Source: Bradyrhizobium arachidis
GTDB lineage: Bacteria; Pseudomonadota; Alphaproteobacteria; Rhizobiales; Xanthobacteraceae
Assembly: GCF_024758505.1 (NCBI RefSeq)
Contig: NZ_CP077970.1
Coordinates: 2,604,001 to 2,668,000 of the forward strand
Direction of reading: 5' to 3'
Length of the DNA: 64,000 nucleotides
Shown here: positions 40,768 to 49,060 of the stretch, one piece after another
Layout: every line of letters starts with the position of its first letter
Position numbering within the stretch: position 1 is the stretch's first letter
Made by a program: the position numbers and the translations under genes
Notes under the pieces: model-generated
What the model was told of the DNA's origin: nothing
Seen by the model: only the letters and a program-made list of their open reading frames with translations
Database searches by the model: none

Positions 40768-41211
40768 ATGATCGATTCCCGTACCGCCCCGTACGCCGCG
40801 CTGGTGCTGCGCGTAGCGCTGGGCGTGCTTTTCCTCGCCCATTCCAGCCTGAAACTGTTCGTCTTCACCCCCGCCGGCACGGCAAAATTCTTCGGGAGCA
40901 TCGGCCTGCCTGGCGAGCTCGCCTACCTCGTCATCGCCGTCGAGGTTTTGAGCGGCATCGCGCTGATCCTCGGCGTCTGGACCCGCTACGCGGCGCTGGC
41001 CGGCATCCCGATCCTGCTCGGGGCCATCTTCACCGTGCACGGCGCGTCCGGCTTCTTCTTCTCGAACCCGAAGGGCGGCTGGGAATTTCCTGCGTTCTGG
41101 GCGATCGCGCTGCTTGCGCAGGCGCTGCTCGGCGACGGCGCCTACGCGCTGCGTCCCTCGCGCAGTTCGGACGCACTCGGCGGACAATTGAGCGGCGCGG
41201 CTTCGCACTGA
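40768..41211 (+). CDS. DoxX family membrane protein
   Basis: The protein is 147 residues from ATG 40768 (GGAG 7 nt upstream). It has four hydrophobic helices, with ALVLRVALGVLFLAHSSLKLF at the start and GIALILGVWTRYAALAGIPILLGAIF in the middle, matching the DoxX/YphA membrane family. Such proteins may take part in thiosulfate, quinone or membrane redox functions. The divergent LysR gene probably controls it. A stem-loop follows 29 bp after its stop. Confidence 0.88.
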   Translation: MIDSRTAPYAALVLRVALGVLFLAHSSLKLFVFTPAGTAKFFGSIGLPGELAYLVIAVEVLSGIALILGVWTRYAALAGIPILLGAIFTVHGASGFFFSNPKGGWEFPAFWAIALLAQALLGDGAYALRPSRSSDALGGQLSGAASH

Positions 41212-41240
41212 TCACCGCGCCACAAGTTGGCCGACATCAA

Positions 41241-41264
41241 CAGGCTGCGGAACTCCGCAGCCTG
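41241..41264 (+). terminator. hairpin downstream of doxX; 41212-41592 otherwise empty
   Basis: CAGGCTGCGGA (41241-41251) pairs with TCCGCAGCCTG (41254-41264), a perfect 11-bp stem followed by TCTTGCG, a weak T-run. It is a plausible terminator for doxX. The rest of the 381-bp gap has no gene I can support and must carry the promoter of the TRAP operon. A GGATCGATCC palindrome near 41348 has no known meaning. Confidence 0.6.
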
Positions 41265-41592
41265 TCTTGCGTCTGAAGCCCCGCGTTGCAGGGCCGCAGT
41301 CAAACCATGCGATCGATATAGCTTCGGCATTGATCCATACCCGAATTGGATCGATCCGCGCTCGCTCCGCGCCACCGGCGATCCACCGCATCGTCGCCAT
41401 GCGCGCTGACGAAAACCATCGGAAAACATAGGCATTTCTCGCGGTCGTCGCGGCTTCCTGCGTTGCCGTGACGGCAGCCATGCGGCGCGGCTGCGACCCT
41501 TGCCTGCTTCTTCGCTTTCGCCCTAGAGTTTGCACAACAACGCCGCGACAACGTTCGCGGTCACAACAAGAAGCACTTGGGGAGAGAAGCAC

Positions 41593-42624
41593 ATGAAAAT
41601 CGTGCCTGTAAGCCGCCGTGCCTTCATCCGATCGTCGACGGCCATCGCCGCCGGGTTCATCGCCTCTCCCGCCATCATCGGCCGCGCCGAGGCGGCGACC
41701 ATGAAGCTGAAATGCTCCTCGTCGCTGCCCAACGATCCCAAATTCGCCAACGGCCGCGTCTACTACGACAATCTGGTCAAGAGCCTGAAAGCGAACGGCC
41801 TCGGTGAGCAGGTCGAGGTCGCCTTCTTCCCGGACAACCAGCTCGGTCAGGAAATCGACGTCATCAACTCGGTCAAGCTCGGCGTCATCGACCTCATGGT
41901 GTCGGGCTCGTCGATCTCGGCCAATCTGGTGCCGCTGGTCGGCACCTTCGACCTCGGCTTTCTGTTCTCGAGTTTCCCGCAGCAGACCAAGGCATTTGAG
42001 GCCGGCGCCGCCAAGCCGATCGAGGACGCGCTGCTCAAGGGCGCCAACATCCGCATCATCGCCTGGGCCTATAATTTCGGCTCGCGCAGCGTGCTGGCGA
42101 AGAAGCCGGTGAAGACGCCGGAGGATCTCGCCGGTCTCAAGATCCGGACGCTGCCCAATCCCGTCATCACGGAGTGTCTGCGCCTGATGGGTGCGGCCGC
42201 GACGCCGCTGGCCTTTGGCGAAATCTACACGGCGTTGCAGGCCGGCGTGCTCGATGGCCTGGAGCACGATCCGCCGACCATCCTCGCCAGCAAGTTCTTC
42301 GAAACCTCAAAATTCTATGGGCTGACGCAGCACAATTTCTCGCCGCTCGCGATCTACTTCAGCGACATGACGTTCAACCGCATGGATCCGAAGCTGCGCG
42401 AGGGGTTTCTCGACGCCGCGAAGAAGGCCGCGGCCGACACGCGTGCCCATGGGCTCGCGGTCGAGAAGGACGCGCTGGCGGCCTTGACCGAGAAGGGCGT
42501 GACGGTGGCCGCATGCGACCGCGAGGCCTTCATCAAGCGCGTGGCGCCGCAGGCCGAGAACTTTGTCAAGGCGCGGCCTGAGGCGAAGCCCGTCATCGAC
42601 ATGATCCGCGCGACCCAGGCCTGA
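41593..42624 (+). CDS. dctP: TRAP transporter substrate-binding protein (DctP family)
   Basis: The protein is 343 residues from ATG 41593 (GGGAGAGA upstream). A twin-arginine-like leader SRRAFIRSSTAIAAGFIASP targets it to the periplasm. The mature start KLKCSSSLPNDPKFANGRVYY and the block RSVLAKKPVKTPEDLAGLKI, with a conserved Arg in KIRTLPN, are DctP hallmarks. It captures an organic acid for the fused permease encoded 8 bp downstream. The downstream hydroxyacid dehydrogenase suggests a hydroxy- or keto-acid substrate. The upstream frame to 41530 is not supported. Confidence 0.9.
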   Translation: MKIVPVSRRAFIRSSTAIAAGFIASPAIIGRAEAATMKLKCSSSLPNDPKFANGRVYYDNLVKSLKANGLGEQVEVAFFPDNQLGQEIDVINSVKLGVIDLMVSGSSISANLVPLVGTFDLGFLFSSFPQQTKAFEAGAAKPIEDALLKGANIRIIAWAYNFGSRSVLAKKPVKTPEDLAGLKIRTLPNPVITECLRLMGAAATPLAFGEIYTALQAGVLDGLEHDPPTILASKFFETSKFYGLTQHNFSPLAIYFSDMTFNRMDPKLREGFLDAAKKAAADTRAHGLAVEKDALAALTEKGVTVAACDREAFIKRVAPQAENFVKARPEAKPVIDMIRATQA

Positions 42625-42632
42625 GGTTTGAC

Positions 42633-44486
42633 ATGACAGGCGCGGCGTCCCTTCCGGGCGGCCGGCACGGGAGCATCATTCTTCTGCTTCGCTTGAGCGA
42701 CGCGATCGCGGCCATTCTGCTGGCCGCCGATCTCGTCGTGGTCTGCGTGTCCGTGCTGCTGCGGTTCCTCTTCAATGCGCCGGTCGAATGGTCGGACGAC
42801 GTCGCGCGCGGGCTGATGGTCGGATCGGCCTTCTTCGGCGCAGCGAGCGCACTGGCGCGCGGCGAGAATGTCGGCGTGTCCTTTTTCCGCGACATGCTAT
42901 CGGCGAGATTGCAGGCCGTGGTCGACGCGACGAGCGCGCTGCTCGTGGTGCTGATCTCGTTCTATGTCGCCTTCAACGCCCTCAAGCTGGGTGCGCTGAC
43001 GGCCGGCCAGACCACCGGATCGGGGCTGCCGCTGGAATTGACCTTCTACCCGATGGGCGTCGGTGCGCTCTTCATGACGGTGTTCGCGCTCGATCATTTC
43101 CGCAGCCGGCCACTCCTGAACATGATCAAGGGCGTCGTTGCGATCGCCGCCGTGACCGGCATCTACCTCGCCTGGGACTATCTGCTGCCATCATCGATGC
43201 CATCATCGGGCACGCTGATGTTCATCGGCTTCTTCGTCACGCTGTTCGGCGGCCTGCCGATCGGCTTTGCGCTCGCACTCGCCGCGCTGATCTTCATCTG
43301 GGTGGAGGGCGCGTTTCCCGGCGTGATCTTCGCGCAGCAGATGGCGCGTGGCATCGACAATTTCGTGCTGCTCGCGATTCCCTTCTTCATTCTCGTCGGC
43401 TACCTCATGGAAGCCAACGGCATGTCGGTGCGCCTGATCGAGCTGCTGCAGCGCGCGGTGGGGCGCATGCGCGGCGGATTGAACGTGGTGATGGTCGCCT
43501 CGATGGTGCTGTTCTCGGGCATCTCGGGCTCCAAGATGGCTGACGTTGCGGCCGTCGGCTCGGTGCTGATCCCGGCAGCGCGCCGTTCGAAGCAGAATCC
43601 CGGCGGCGCGGTGGCGCTGCTCGCGGCGTCCGCGGTGATGGCGGAAACGATCCCGCCCTGCATCAACCTCATCATCCTCGGCTTTGTCGCGAACCTGTCG
43701 ATCGGTGGCCTGTTCATCGCGGGGCTCTTACCCTCGGCGCTGATGGCCCTGGTCCTGATCGCGGTGTCCATCATCTTCGGAAGGCGACCGGCGTCGGCGG
43801 AAGAGACCGAGCCGCGAGTCCCGGTCTCCGGCCTGTGGAGCGGGGCGATCGCGGCGTTCGGCCTGATCTTCATGATCTTCTTCGGCTTCAAGACCGGCTT
43901 TGCCACCGCGACCGAGATCTCGGCCTTCGCGGCCGCCTATGCGATCTTCGTCGGTAGCCTCGTGTTCCGCGAGCTCAGCCTGAAATCGGCCACGCATAGT
44001 TTCGTGCAGGCCGCGACCAGGGCGGGGCTCGTGCTGTTCATCGTCGCCGCGGCGCAGTCGCTCGCCTTCACGTTGACCTTGCAGCAGGTGCCGCATGCGG
44101 TCGGCGATTTCATGCTGGCGCTGTCGAAGACCTCCGGTGTCTGGCTGTTCATGCTGCTCGCCATCGTCGTGCTGATCGTGATGGGGTCGGTGCTGGAGGG
44201 CGCGGCGGCGCTGATCATTTTCGGACCGCTCTTGATGCCGGTCGCGGTGCAGCTCGGCATCGATCCCCTGCATTTCGGCGTGGTGCTGGTCATCGCGATG
44301 GGTGTCGGGCTCTTTGCTCCACCCCTTGGATTAGGCCTCTACGGCGCCTGCCTGATCGGCAATGTGCCGATCGAGCAGACGGTGAAGCCGATCATGGGCT
44401 ATCTTGGCCTCTTGATGCTCTGCCTGCTTGTGATCGCCTTCGTGCCGGCGATCTCGACCGCGCTGCCGCGCGCGTTCGGCTATTAA
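42633..44486 (+). CDS. TRAP transporter fused small/large permease (DctQM)
   Basis: This 617-residue protein joins the small DctQ-like subunit (about residues 1-170, with VEWSDDVARGLMVGSAFFGAA) to the large DctM subunit (about 180-617). The DctM part has LMFIGFFVTLFGGLPIGFALAL, FVLLAIPFFILVGYLMEANG and SGISGSKMADVAAVGSVLIPA. The fused form is common in alphaproteobacteria. It uses a sodium or proton gradient and is inseparable from the DctP gene just upstream. The hydroxyacid dehydrogenase gene starts 14 bp later, so the three form one operon. Confidence 0.92.
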   Translation: MTGAASLPGGRHGSIILLLRLSDAIAAILLAADLVVVCVSVLLRFLFNAPVEWSDDVARGLMVGSAFFGAASALARGENVGVSFFRDMLSARLQAVVDATSALLVVLISFYVAFNALKLGALTAGQTTGSGLPLELTFYPMGVGALFMTVFALDHFRSRPLLNMIKGVVAIAAVTGIYLAWDYLLPSSMPSSGTLMFIGFFVTLFGGLPIGFALALAALIFIWVEGAFPGVIFAQQMARGIDNFVLLAIPFFILVGYLMEANGMSVRLIELLQRAVGRMRGGLNVVMVASMVLFSGISGSKMADVAAVGSVLIPAARRSKQNPGGAVALLAASAVMAETIPPCINLIILGFVANLSIGGLFIAGLLPSALMALVLIAVSIIFGRRPASAEETEPRVPVSGLWSGAIAAFGLIFMIFFGFKTGFATATEISAFAAAYAIFVGSLVFRELSLKSATHSFVQAATRAGLVLFIVAAAQSLAFTLTLQQVPHAVGDFMLALSKTSGVWLFMLLAIVVLIVMGSVLEGAAALIIFGPLLMPVAVQLGIDPLHFGVVLVIAMGVGLFAPPLGLGLYGACLIGNVPIEQTVKPIMGYLGLLMLCLLVIAFVPAISTALPRAFGY

Positions 44487-44500
44487 CGGATGGCTTCGCC

Positions 44501-45478
44501 ATGAAAGTCCTGCTCGCCCACACACCCGAGATGCGGCGCAACTATTATGGCGAACGCAGCCTGAAGGGTCTTCAGGCCGCCGCCGAGGTGATCCTGCACC
44601 AGGGCGACGCGCCGCTCGATGCCGCCGGCCTCATCGCCGCCGCTGGTGATGCCGACATTATCGTCGCCGACCGCATGACGGAGGGACGCGGCGAGATCTT
44701 TGCGCAACTACCAAAACTGCGTGCCTTCGTGCGCTGCGCCGTCGACATCCGCAACGTCGATGTCGAGGCGGCGTCGCAAGCCGGCGTGCTGGTGACGCGC
44801 GCCGGTCCGGGCTTCGTGCAGGCCGTGGCCGAGCTCGCGCTCGGCTTCATGGTCGATTTGTCGCGCGGCGTGTCGCGGACCACGGCGGATTATCACGCCG
44901 GCCGCACGCCGGAGGCGCGGATGGGACGGCAGCTTGCCGGCAGCCGGATCGGCATTATCGGTTTTGGCAGCATCGGGCGCCACCTTGCCGAGATCGCAAA
45001 AGTGCTGCGCATGGAGATTCTTGTTTCGGATCCCTTCGTGACAACAGACGATCCCGCGGTCCGGCAGGTCGCGCTCGACGAACTGCTCGCGGCATCCGAC
45101 TACGTCGTCTGCCTCGCGATCGCCAACGCGCAGACGGAAAACCTGATCGGGCAGGCGGCGCTGGCGCGGATGCAGCGGCACGCGTTCTTCATCAACCTCT
45201 CGCGCGGAAATCTCGTCGACGAGGCCGCGCTTGCCGCGGCCCTGCGCGAGAACCGCATCGCCGGTGCCGCGATGGATGTCGGCCGTGCGCCGGACCAGAT
45301 GCCGTCGCCGGAGCTGGCAAATCTTCACAATGTCATCGCCACGCCGCATGTCGGCGGGCTGACGCCGCAGGCGATCGAGTACCAGTCGCTGGAGACGGTG
45401 CGTCAGGTCGAGGCGATCATCAGGGGTGAGGCCCCGCAAGGCGCCGTCAACGCCGATCGCTGGACGCGGCGGCCCTGA
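44501..45478 (+). CDS. D-isomer-specific 2-hydroxyacid dehydrogenase family protein
   Basis: This 325-residue protein has the SerA/formate-dehydrogenase-like two-domain layout. The Rossmann loop is SRIGIIGFGSIGRHLAEIAK, the catalytic Arg region is NLSRGNLVDEAALAAAL, and the catalytic His is in IATPHVGGLTPQAIEY. It interconverts a 2-hydroxy acid and a 2-keto acid with NAD(P). Co-transcription with the TRAP transporter means the imported acid is probably its substrate. The exact acid is not determined. Confidence 0.88.
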   Translation: MKVLLAHTPEMRRNYYGERSLKGLQAAAEVILHQGDAPLDAAGLIAAAGDADIIVADRMTEGRGEIFAQLPKLRAFVRCAVDIRNVDVEAASQAGVLVTRAGPGFVQAVAELALGFMVDLSRGVSRTTADYHAGRTPEARMGRQLAGSRIGIIGFGSIGRHLAEIAKVLRMEILVSDPFVTTDDPAVRQVALDELLAASDYVVCLAIANAQTENLIGQAALARMQRHAFFINLSRGNLVDEAALAAALRENRIAGAAMDVGRAPDQMPSPELANLHNVIATPHVGGLTPQAIEYQSLETVRQVEAIIRGEAPQGAVNADRWTRRP

Positions 45479-45691
45479 ATTAGGGCGTGAATTCATTAGC
45501 ACGCAGCGAAACTGGAATTGATGCGAGTTTGACTTACGCCAGATAGTAGGCGGCGAGTGATCCGAAGCGGACATGATCCAATTCTGGCGACTTCGGCTTT
45601 TGATCCTTCGCAAGGCCAGCTCAATCACCTCCGGACAGGAGACGAAATCAGCGCCTATGCAACGCCGCACTGGACTGCGGCAGGGGTTCCA

Positions 45692-45705
45692 TTGATTTGG
45701 ATCAA
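45692..45705. promoter_or_regulatory. candidate FixK/FNR box TTGAT-TTGG-ATCAA
   Basis: This is a perfect 14-bp FNR/FixK-type palindrome (45692-45696 with 45701-45705). Its centre is about 67 bp upstream of the DUF3300 start codon. With activation from -41.5, transcription would begin near 45740, giving a short leader that fits. No other gene in the window has such a box that I could find. FixK2 or another CRP/FNR member would be the binder, so low-oxygen induction is predicted. Confidence 0.7.
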
Positions 45706-45765
45706 CGTGAACCACTGCAGTCAATGAGGGTGGTGAGCGTCCAAGGCGTGGGTGGGAGGACGCGG

Positions 45766-47358
45766 ATGGTTTTGCCTCGGACCGTGAGGTTTGCGTCGCT
45801 AATTCTTTGGCTTTCTGTGCTCGCGCCGATAGCTCTGGCGCAAGATAAGCAGGCGCCCAATGTTGCGCCGCCAAACCAATCGACCCCGGAAGCTTCACCG
45901 GCCCAGCCGGCTCCGCCTCCTGCAGTTCCGCCAGCGCCGGCCGCGACTCCTCAGCCGACGCCCGCCGCAAAGCTGCTCAAGCCCGAAGAGCTCGAAGCTC
46001 TGGTGGCGCCTATTGCGCTCTATCCAGACAACCTGCTCTCCCTGGTCCTGATGGCTTCGACCTATCCGGTCGACGTGGTGCAGGGCGATCGCTGGGCAAA
46101 GGAAAACAGGAAGCTGAAAGGCGAACGGCTGAAGGCTGCGGTTGATAAGCAATCCTTTGACGACAGCGTGAAGTCGCTGGTCGCTACGCCAGACGTCCTT
46201 GCAATGATGAGTTCGAAGCTCGATTGGACCGTGAAGCTGGGCGAAGCGGTACTGGCGCAGCAGGCGGACGTCATGGACGCCATTCAGCGCTTGCGTGCGA
46301 AAGCGGATGCCAACAACAAGCTGACCTCGACCAAGCAGCAGACGGTCACAAAGTCCGAGGAGGGCGGCAGAACGATTATCGCGATCGAACCGACCGATCC
46401 GGATATGCTCTATGTCCCGTACTACGATCCCGCCGTGATGTATGGCGCGTGGCCGTATGCGGACTATCCGCCTTATTATTGGGGATACCCGGACTACATC
46501 CCCGGCGGGCTGATCGCGGCCGGACTAGCGTTCGGCGCAGGCTGGGCTCTCAGCAACTGGGGCTCGAGCGGAAGTTGGTGGGGCGGCGGCGTCAACTGGG
46601 GCAGGGCCGGCATCATCGCCAATCGGCCACGCGTGAATCCGCTCGGCGGCAACAACTGGCAACACCGGCCAAACGCGCCAGGAGCAGGTTTGCGGCCCGG
46701 TGGCGGACAGCGGCCAAGCATAGGGCAACTTCCTGCTGGTGGCAGACCCGGAGCAGTGGGGCCCGGTGGTCGTCGACCGAGCGCAGGGCAACTTCCCGCC
46801 CGTGGCAGACCCGGCGCAGGACAACGGCCTGGCGGTGGCAGGCCAATCGCAGGACAACGCCCGTCGGGTGGCCGCGTCGCGCAGCGACCTTCCTATGGAC
46901 GGGGTGGGCTGGCGAGGCAGGGCCGAGTGGGCAACCGAGCGAACATCGGACGCGCCGGCTTCCATGGCGGCGGTGGTCGGGCCTTTCGCGGCGGTGGCGG
47001 CGGTGGTCGAGCCTTCCGCGGTGGCGGCGGCGGCTTCCGCGGTGGCGGTGGTGGGCGCGGCGGTGGCGGTCGTGGTGGCGGACGGCGATCCGACATCATG
47101 GTCAAACACGACGTCGTGCTGCTCGGCCATCTCTCAAACGGCCTTGGTTACTATCGCTTTAGTTACAACGGCAGCGATCGTGCTTATGTCGGCGTCATCG
47201 CACAGGAAGTGCAGCAGGTGATGCCGCAAGCGGTAGTTCGCGACCGCGACGGGTACTTGCGCGTCTACTACGAAAAGCTAGGAGTTAAGTTTCAGAGTTA
47301 CGAACATTGGCTTTCCTCGGGCGCGCGGCAGCCAGGCGCAGTCCCTATTTCACGGTGA
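45766..47358 (+). CDS. exported DUF3300 protein with Gly/Arg repeats and S74-like C-terminal domain
   Basis: The protein is 530 residues from ATG 45766, with GGGAGGA 5 nt upstream. A signal peptide (FASLILWLSVLAPIALAQ) and a Pro-rich stretch lead to the DUF3300 domain (LLKPEELEALVAPIALYPDN). A long Gly/Arg/Pro low-complexity linker follows (RAFRGGGG and GGGRGGGR units). The last 90 residues (RSDIMVKHDVVLLGHLSNGL, then YVGVIAQEVQQVMP and LRVYYEKLGVKFQ) resemble the S74 intramolecular chaperone/tail-spike domain. It is likely a surface or matrix protein. It is preceded by a FixK-type box. Confidence 0.83.
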   Translation: MVLPRTVRFASLILWLSVLAPIALAQDKQAPNVAPPNQSTPEASPAQPAPPPAVPPAPAATPQPTPAAKLLKPEELEALVAPIALYPDNLLSLVLMASTYPVDVVQGDRWAKENRKLKGERLKAAVDKQSFDDSVKSLVATPDVLAMMSSKLDWTVKLGEAVLAQQADVMDAIQRLRAKADANNKLTSTKQQTVTKSEEGGRTIIAIEPTDPDMLYVPYYDPAVMYGAWPYADYPPYYWGYPDYIPGGLIAAGLAFGAGWALSNWGSSGSWWGGGVNWGRAGIIANRPRVNPLGGNNWQHRPNAPGAGLRPGGGQRPSIGQLPAGGRPGAVGPGGRRPSAGQLPARGRPGAGQRPGGGRPIAGQRPSGGRVAQRPSYGRGGLARQGRVGNRANIGRAGFHGGGGRAFRGGGGGGRAFRGGGGGFRGGGGGRGGGGRGGGRRSDIMVKHDVVLLGHLSNGLGYYRFSYNGSDRAYVGVIAQEVQQVMPQAVVRDRDGYLRVYYEKLGVKFQSYEHWLSSGARQPGAVPISR

Positions 47359-47396
47359 TGTTCGCTCTCAATGCGAGCGGCGGGCCGTCGCATCGA

Positions 47397-47609
47397 AGTC
47401 AGGTCGTCCCTTCGAATGCCAATAGACCAGAGGAAGTTGAGAGCGCAGTGCGAGCGCTGGCGACCAAACGTGTGGACGTCGTGATCGTGCAGCGATGTCC
47501 GCCTCTGGCCATCGGGTCATTTCGCTGCGTTTCAGAATTTGGTCGCTATTGCGGCATAGCGGACTCGGGCAAGCCGTCCCCCCGGCAGATTTATGGGTTC
47601 ACGGTCTAG
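47397..47609 (+). pseudogene. decayed fragment of an ABC substrate-binding protein
   Basis: A frame ending at 47609 reads NANRPEEVESAVRALATKRV, then DVVIVQRCPP and finally QIYGFTV. The order (alpha helix with P-E-E, hydrophobic DVVIV, then a short IYGF ending) resembles the late region of TrpX/LivK-like binding proteins (A..DEL..AF..., LPTIYGFREFV). No start, signal or upstream part is present, and the segment ends early in a stop. It lies in the gap between two convergent genes, next to an intact but unrelated-frame binding protein gene. The call is weak. Confidence 0.4.
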
Positions 47610-48775
47610 AGCCGGTCGACCGCCCTAAACGTCCCGTCCTTCTGGATGACGGTCATGAATACCTTCGGCGGCGTGTCGATCATGCGGGTGCCTGTCGTCA
47701 CGAGAGTGCCGCTGATGTCGAAGCGGCCGACCTCGTTGATGAGGCGCAACAGGCCTGCGCGCGTCGGGTTCGGTCCTGCCTTCTCCAGCGCGGCGGCGGC
47801 GAGGCGAGCGGCGAGGTAGCCCTCCAGCGACACGAAGTCCGGCGTCAGCGTCGGGTCAAAGGCCTTCTGCGCCGCCTGGTAGTCGGCGACGAGCCGGATC
47901 GATGCGTCCCACGGAAACGGCACGACCTGCGAGACCACGACGCCGTCGCCGTCGGGGCCGAGCTCCTGGGCCAGCGCATTAGCGCCGACGAACGAGATGT
48001 TGACGAAGGTCGGATGCAAGCCGCTGCGGCGCGCGAGCTTGATGAACTCCGCGCAGGGACCGTAGGTCCCGACCATGACGATGGCTTCGGGCTCGACGCG
48101 TCGCAGCATCCGCCAGGCCGAGGCGACCGCCCGCGTGTTGCGCTCGAACGTACCTTCCGCTGCGAGCTCGAGGCCGCGCTTGGCGAGCGCGCGCTTGACG
48201 CCGGCAAGCCCGTCGCGGCCGAAGGAATCGTCCTGGTAGAAGATGCCGATCCGGGTGTAGCGGCGGTCTTCGGTAAGGTGCTTGATCCAGGCCTCGGCTT
48301 CCGCGCTGTAGCTTGCGCGGATGTTGACGACGTTGGACAGCTCGGGGTCGCGCAAGAATTCGGCGCCGGTGAACGGGCCGATGAAGGGAACGTTATGCGC
48401 GCTCGTGATCGGGATCGTCGCCATCGCGGTCGGCGTTCCCACCGCGCCGATCAGCGCGAACACCTTGTCGTGGTCGATCAGGCGCAACGTCTGCGCCACC
48501 GAGCGGTCGGGATCGTAGCCGTCGTCGCGGCTGATCAGCCGAAGCTTGCGGCCGTGGACCCCGCCCTTGGCGTTGATCTCGGTGAAGGCGGCAACGATGC
48601 CTTGCCGCATGCGCTGGCCGAGCGCGGAGGAGGGGCCTTCGAGGGCTGCGGCCTGGCCGAACAGAATCCCGTCCGCGCTGATACCGACTTCGTCGTCGCT
48701 CCTTGCAGCGACTGCAGCTACGGCCGTCAGCGCGATGGCCAGGACGATGCGTGTCGCGAGTCGGGATCGTGTCAT
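47606..48775 (-). CDS. ABC transporter substrate-binding protein (branched-chain amino acid type), orphan
   Basis: This is a periplasmic binding protein of about 389 residues. A Sec signal follows ATG 48775 (RLATRIVLAIALTAVAAVAA); a longer start at 48817 is possible but lacks a site. The mature part contains ILFGQAAALEGPSSALGQRM, LIGAVGTPTAMATIPI and TRIGIFYQDDSFGRDGLAGV, typical of Peripla_BP_6/LivK. No permease or ATPase gene is adjacent, so it either serves a remote transporter or works as a sensor. It is convergent with the DUF3300 gene. Confidence 0.87.
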   Translation of the reverse strand: MTRSRLATRIVLAIALTAVAAVAARSDDEVGISADGILFGQAAALEGPSSALGQRMRQGIVAAFTEINAKGGVHGRKLRLISRDDGYDPDRSVAQTLRLIDHDKVFALIGAVGTPTAMATIPITSAHNVPFIGPFTGAEFLRDPELSNVVNIRASYSAEAEAWIKHLTEDRRYTRIGIFYQDDSFGRDGLAGVKRALAKRGLELAAEGTFERNTRAVASAWRMLRRVEPEAIVMVGTYGPCAEFIKLARRSGLHPTFVNISFVGANALAQELGPDGDGVVVSQVVPFPWDASIRLVADYQAAQKAFDPTLTPDFVSLEGYLAARLAAAALEKAGPNPTRAGLLRLINEVGRFDISGTLVTTGTRMIDTPPKVFMTVIQKDGTFRAVDRL

Positions 48776-48801
48776 GACGGCGCTGATGCGGGATGAGGCA
48801 A

Positions 48802-48924
48802 ATGCCTCCACGAACAATAGTTCGGCGGGCTGAAGATGTCGCTAATCTCTTGGATGCAGGAGGCCCGTATTACTCCGGGGAAAAGCAACAGATTGTACAG
48901 ATGGCGCGGCGGATCGCAGCCTAA
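48802..48924 (+). CDS. possible 40-residue small protein
   Basis: A frame from ATG 48802 to TAA 48924 encodes a basic helical peptide (VRRAEDVANLLDAGGPYYSG then QQIVQMARRIAA). GAGG precedes the ATG by 4 nt, and the sequence is not shadow-like. It lies in the gap between the binding-protein gene and the CHASE gene, in the 5' region of both. It could be real, an upstream regulatory peptide, or chance. Confidence 0.35.
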   Translation: MPPRTIVRRAEDVANLLDAGGPYYSGEKQQIVQMARRIAA

Positions 48925-49060
48925 TCGTTAACTAAGCCGCGCAATGCAGCGAAGTCGGGCTGCAAAATTGGGCAGTTCTTAACCGCAAGGCTTGTCCGAT
49001 CGCTCACGTCACGGTGCGGCCAGAGATCTGCTCCGCGACACGAGGGAGACGACGACCAAG

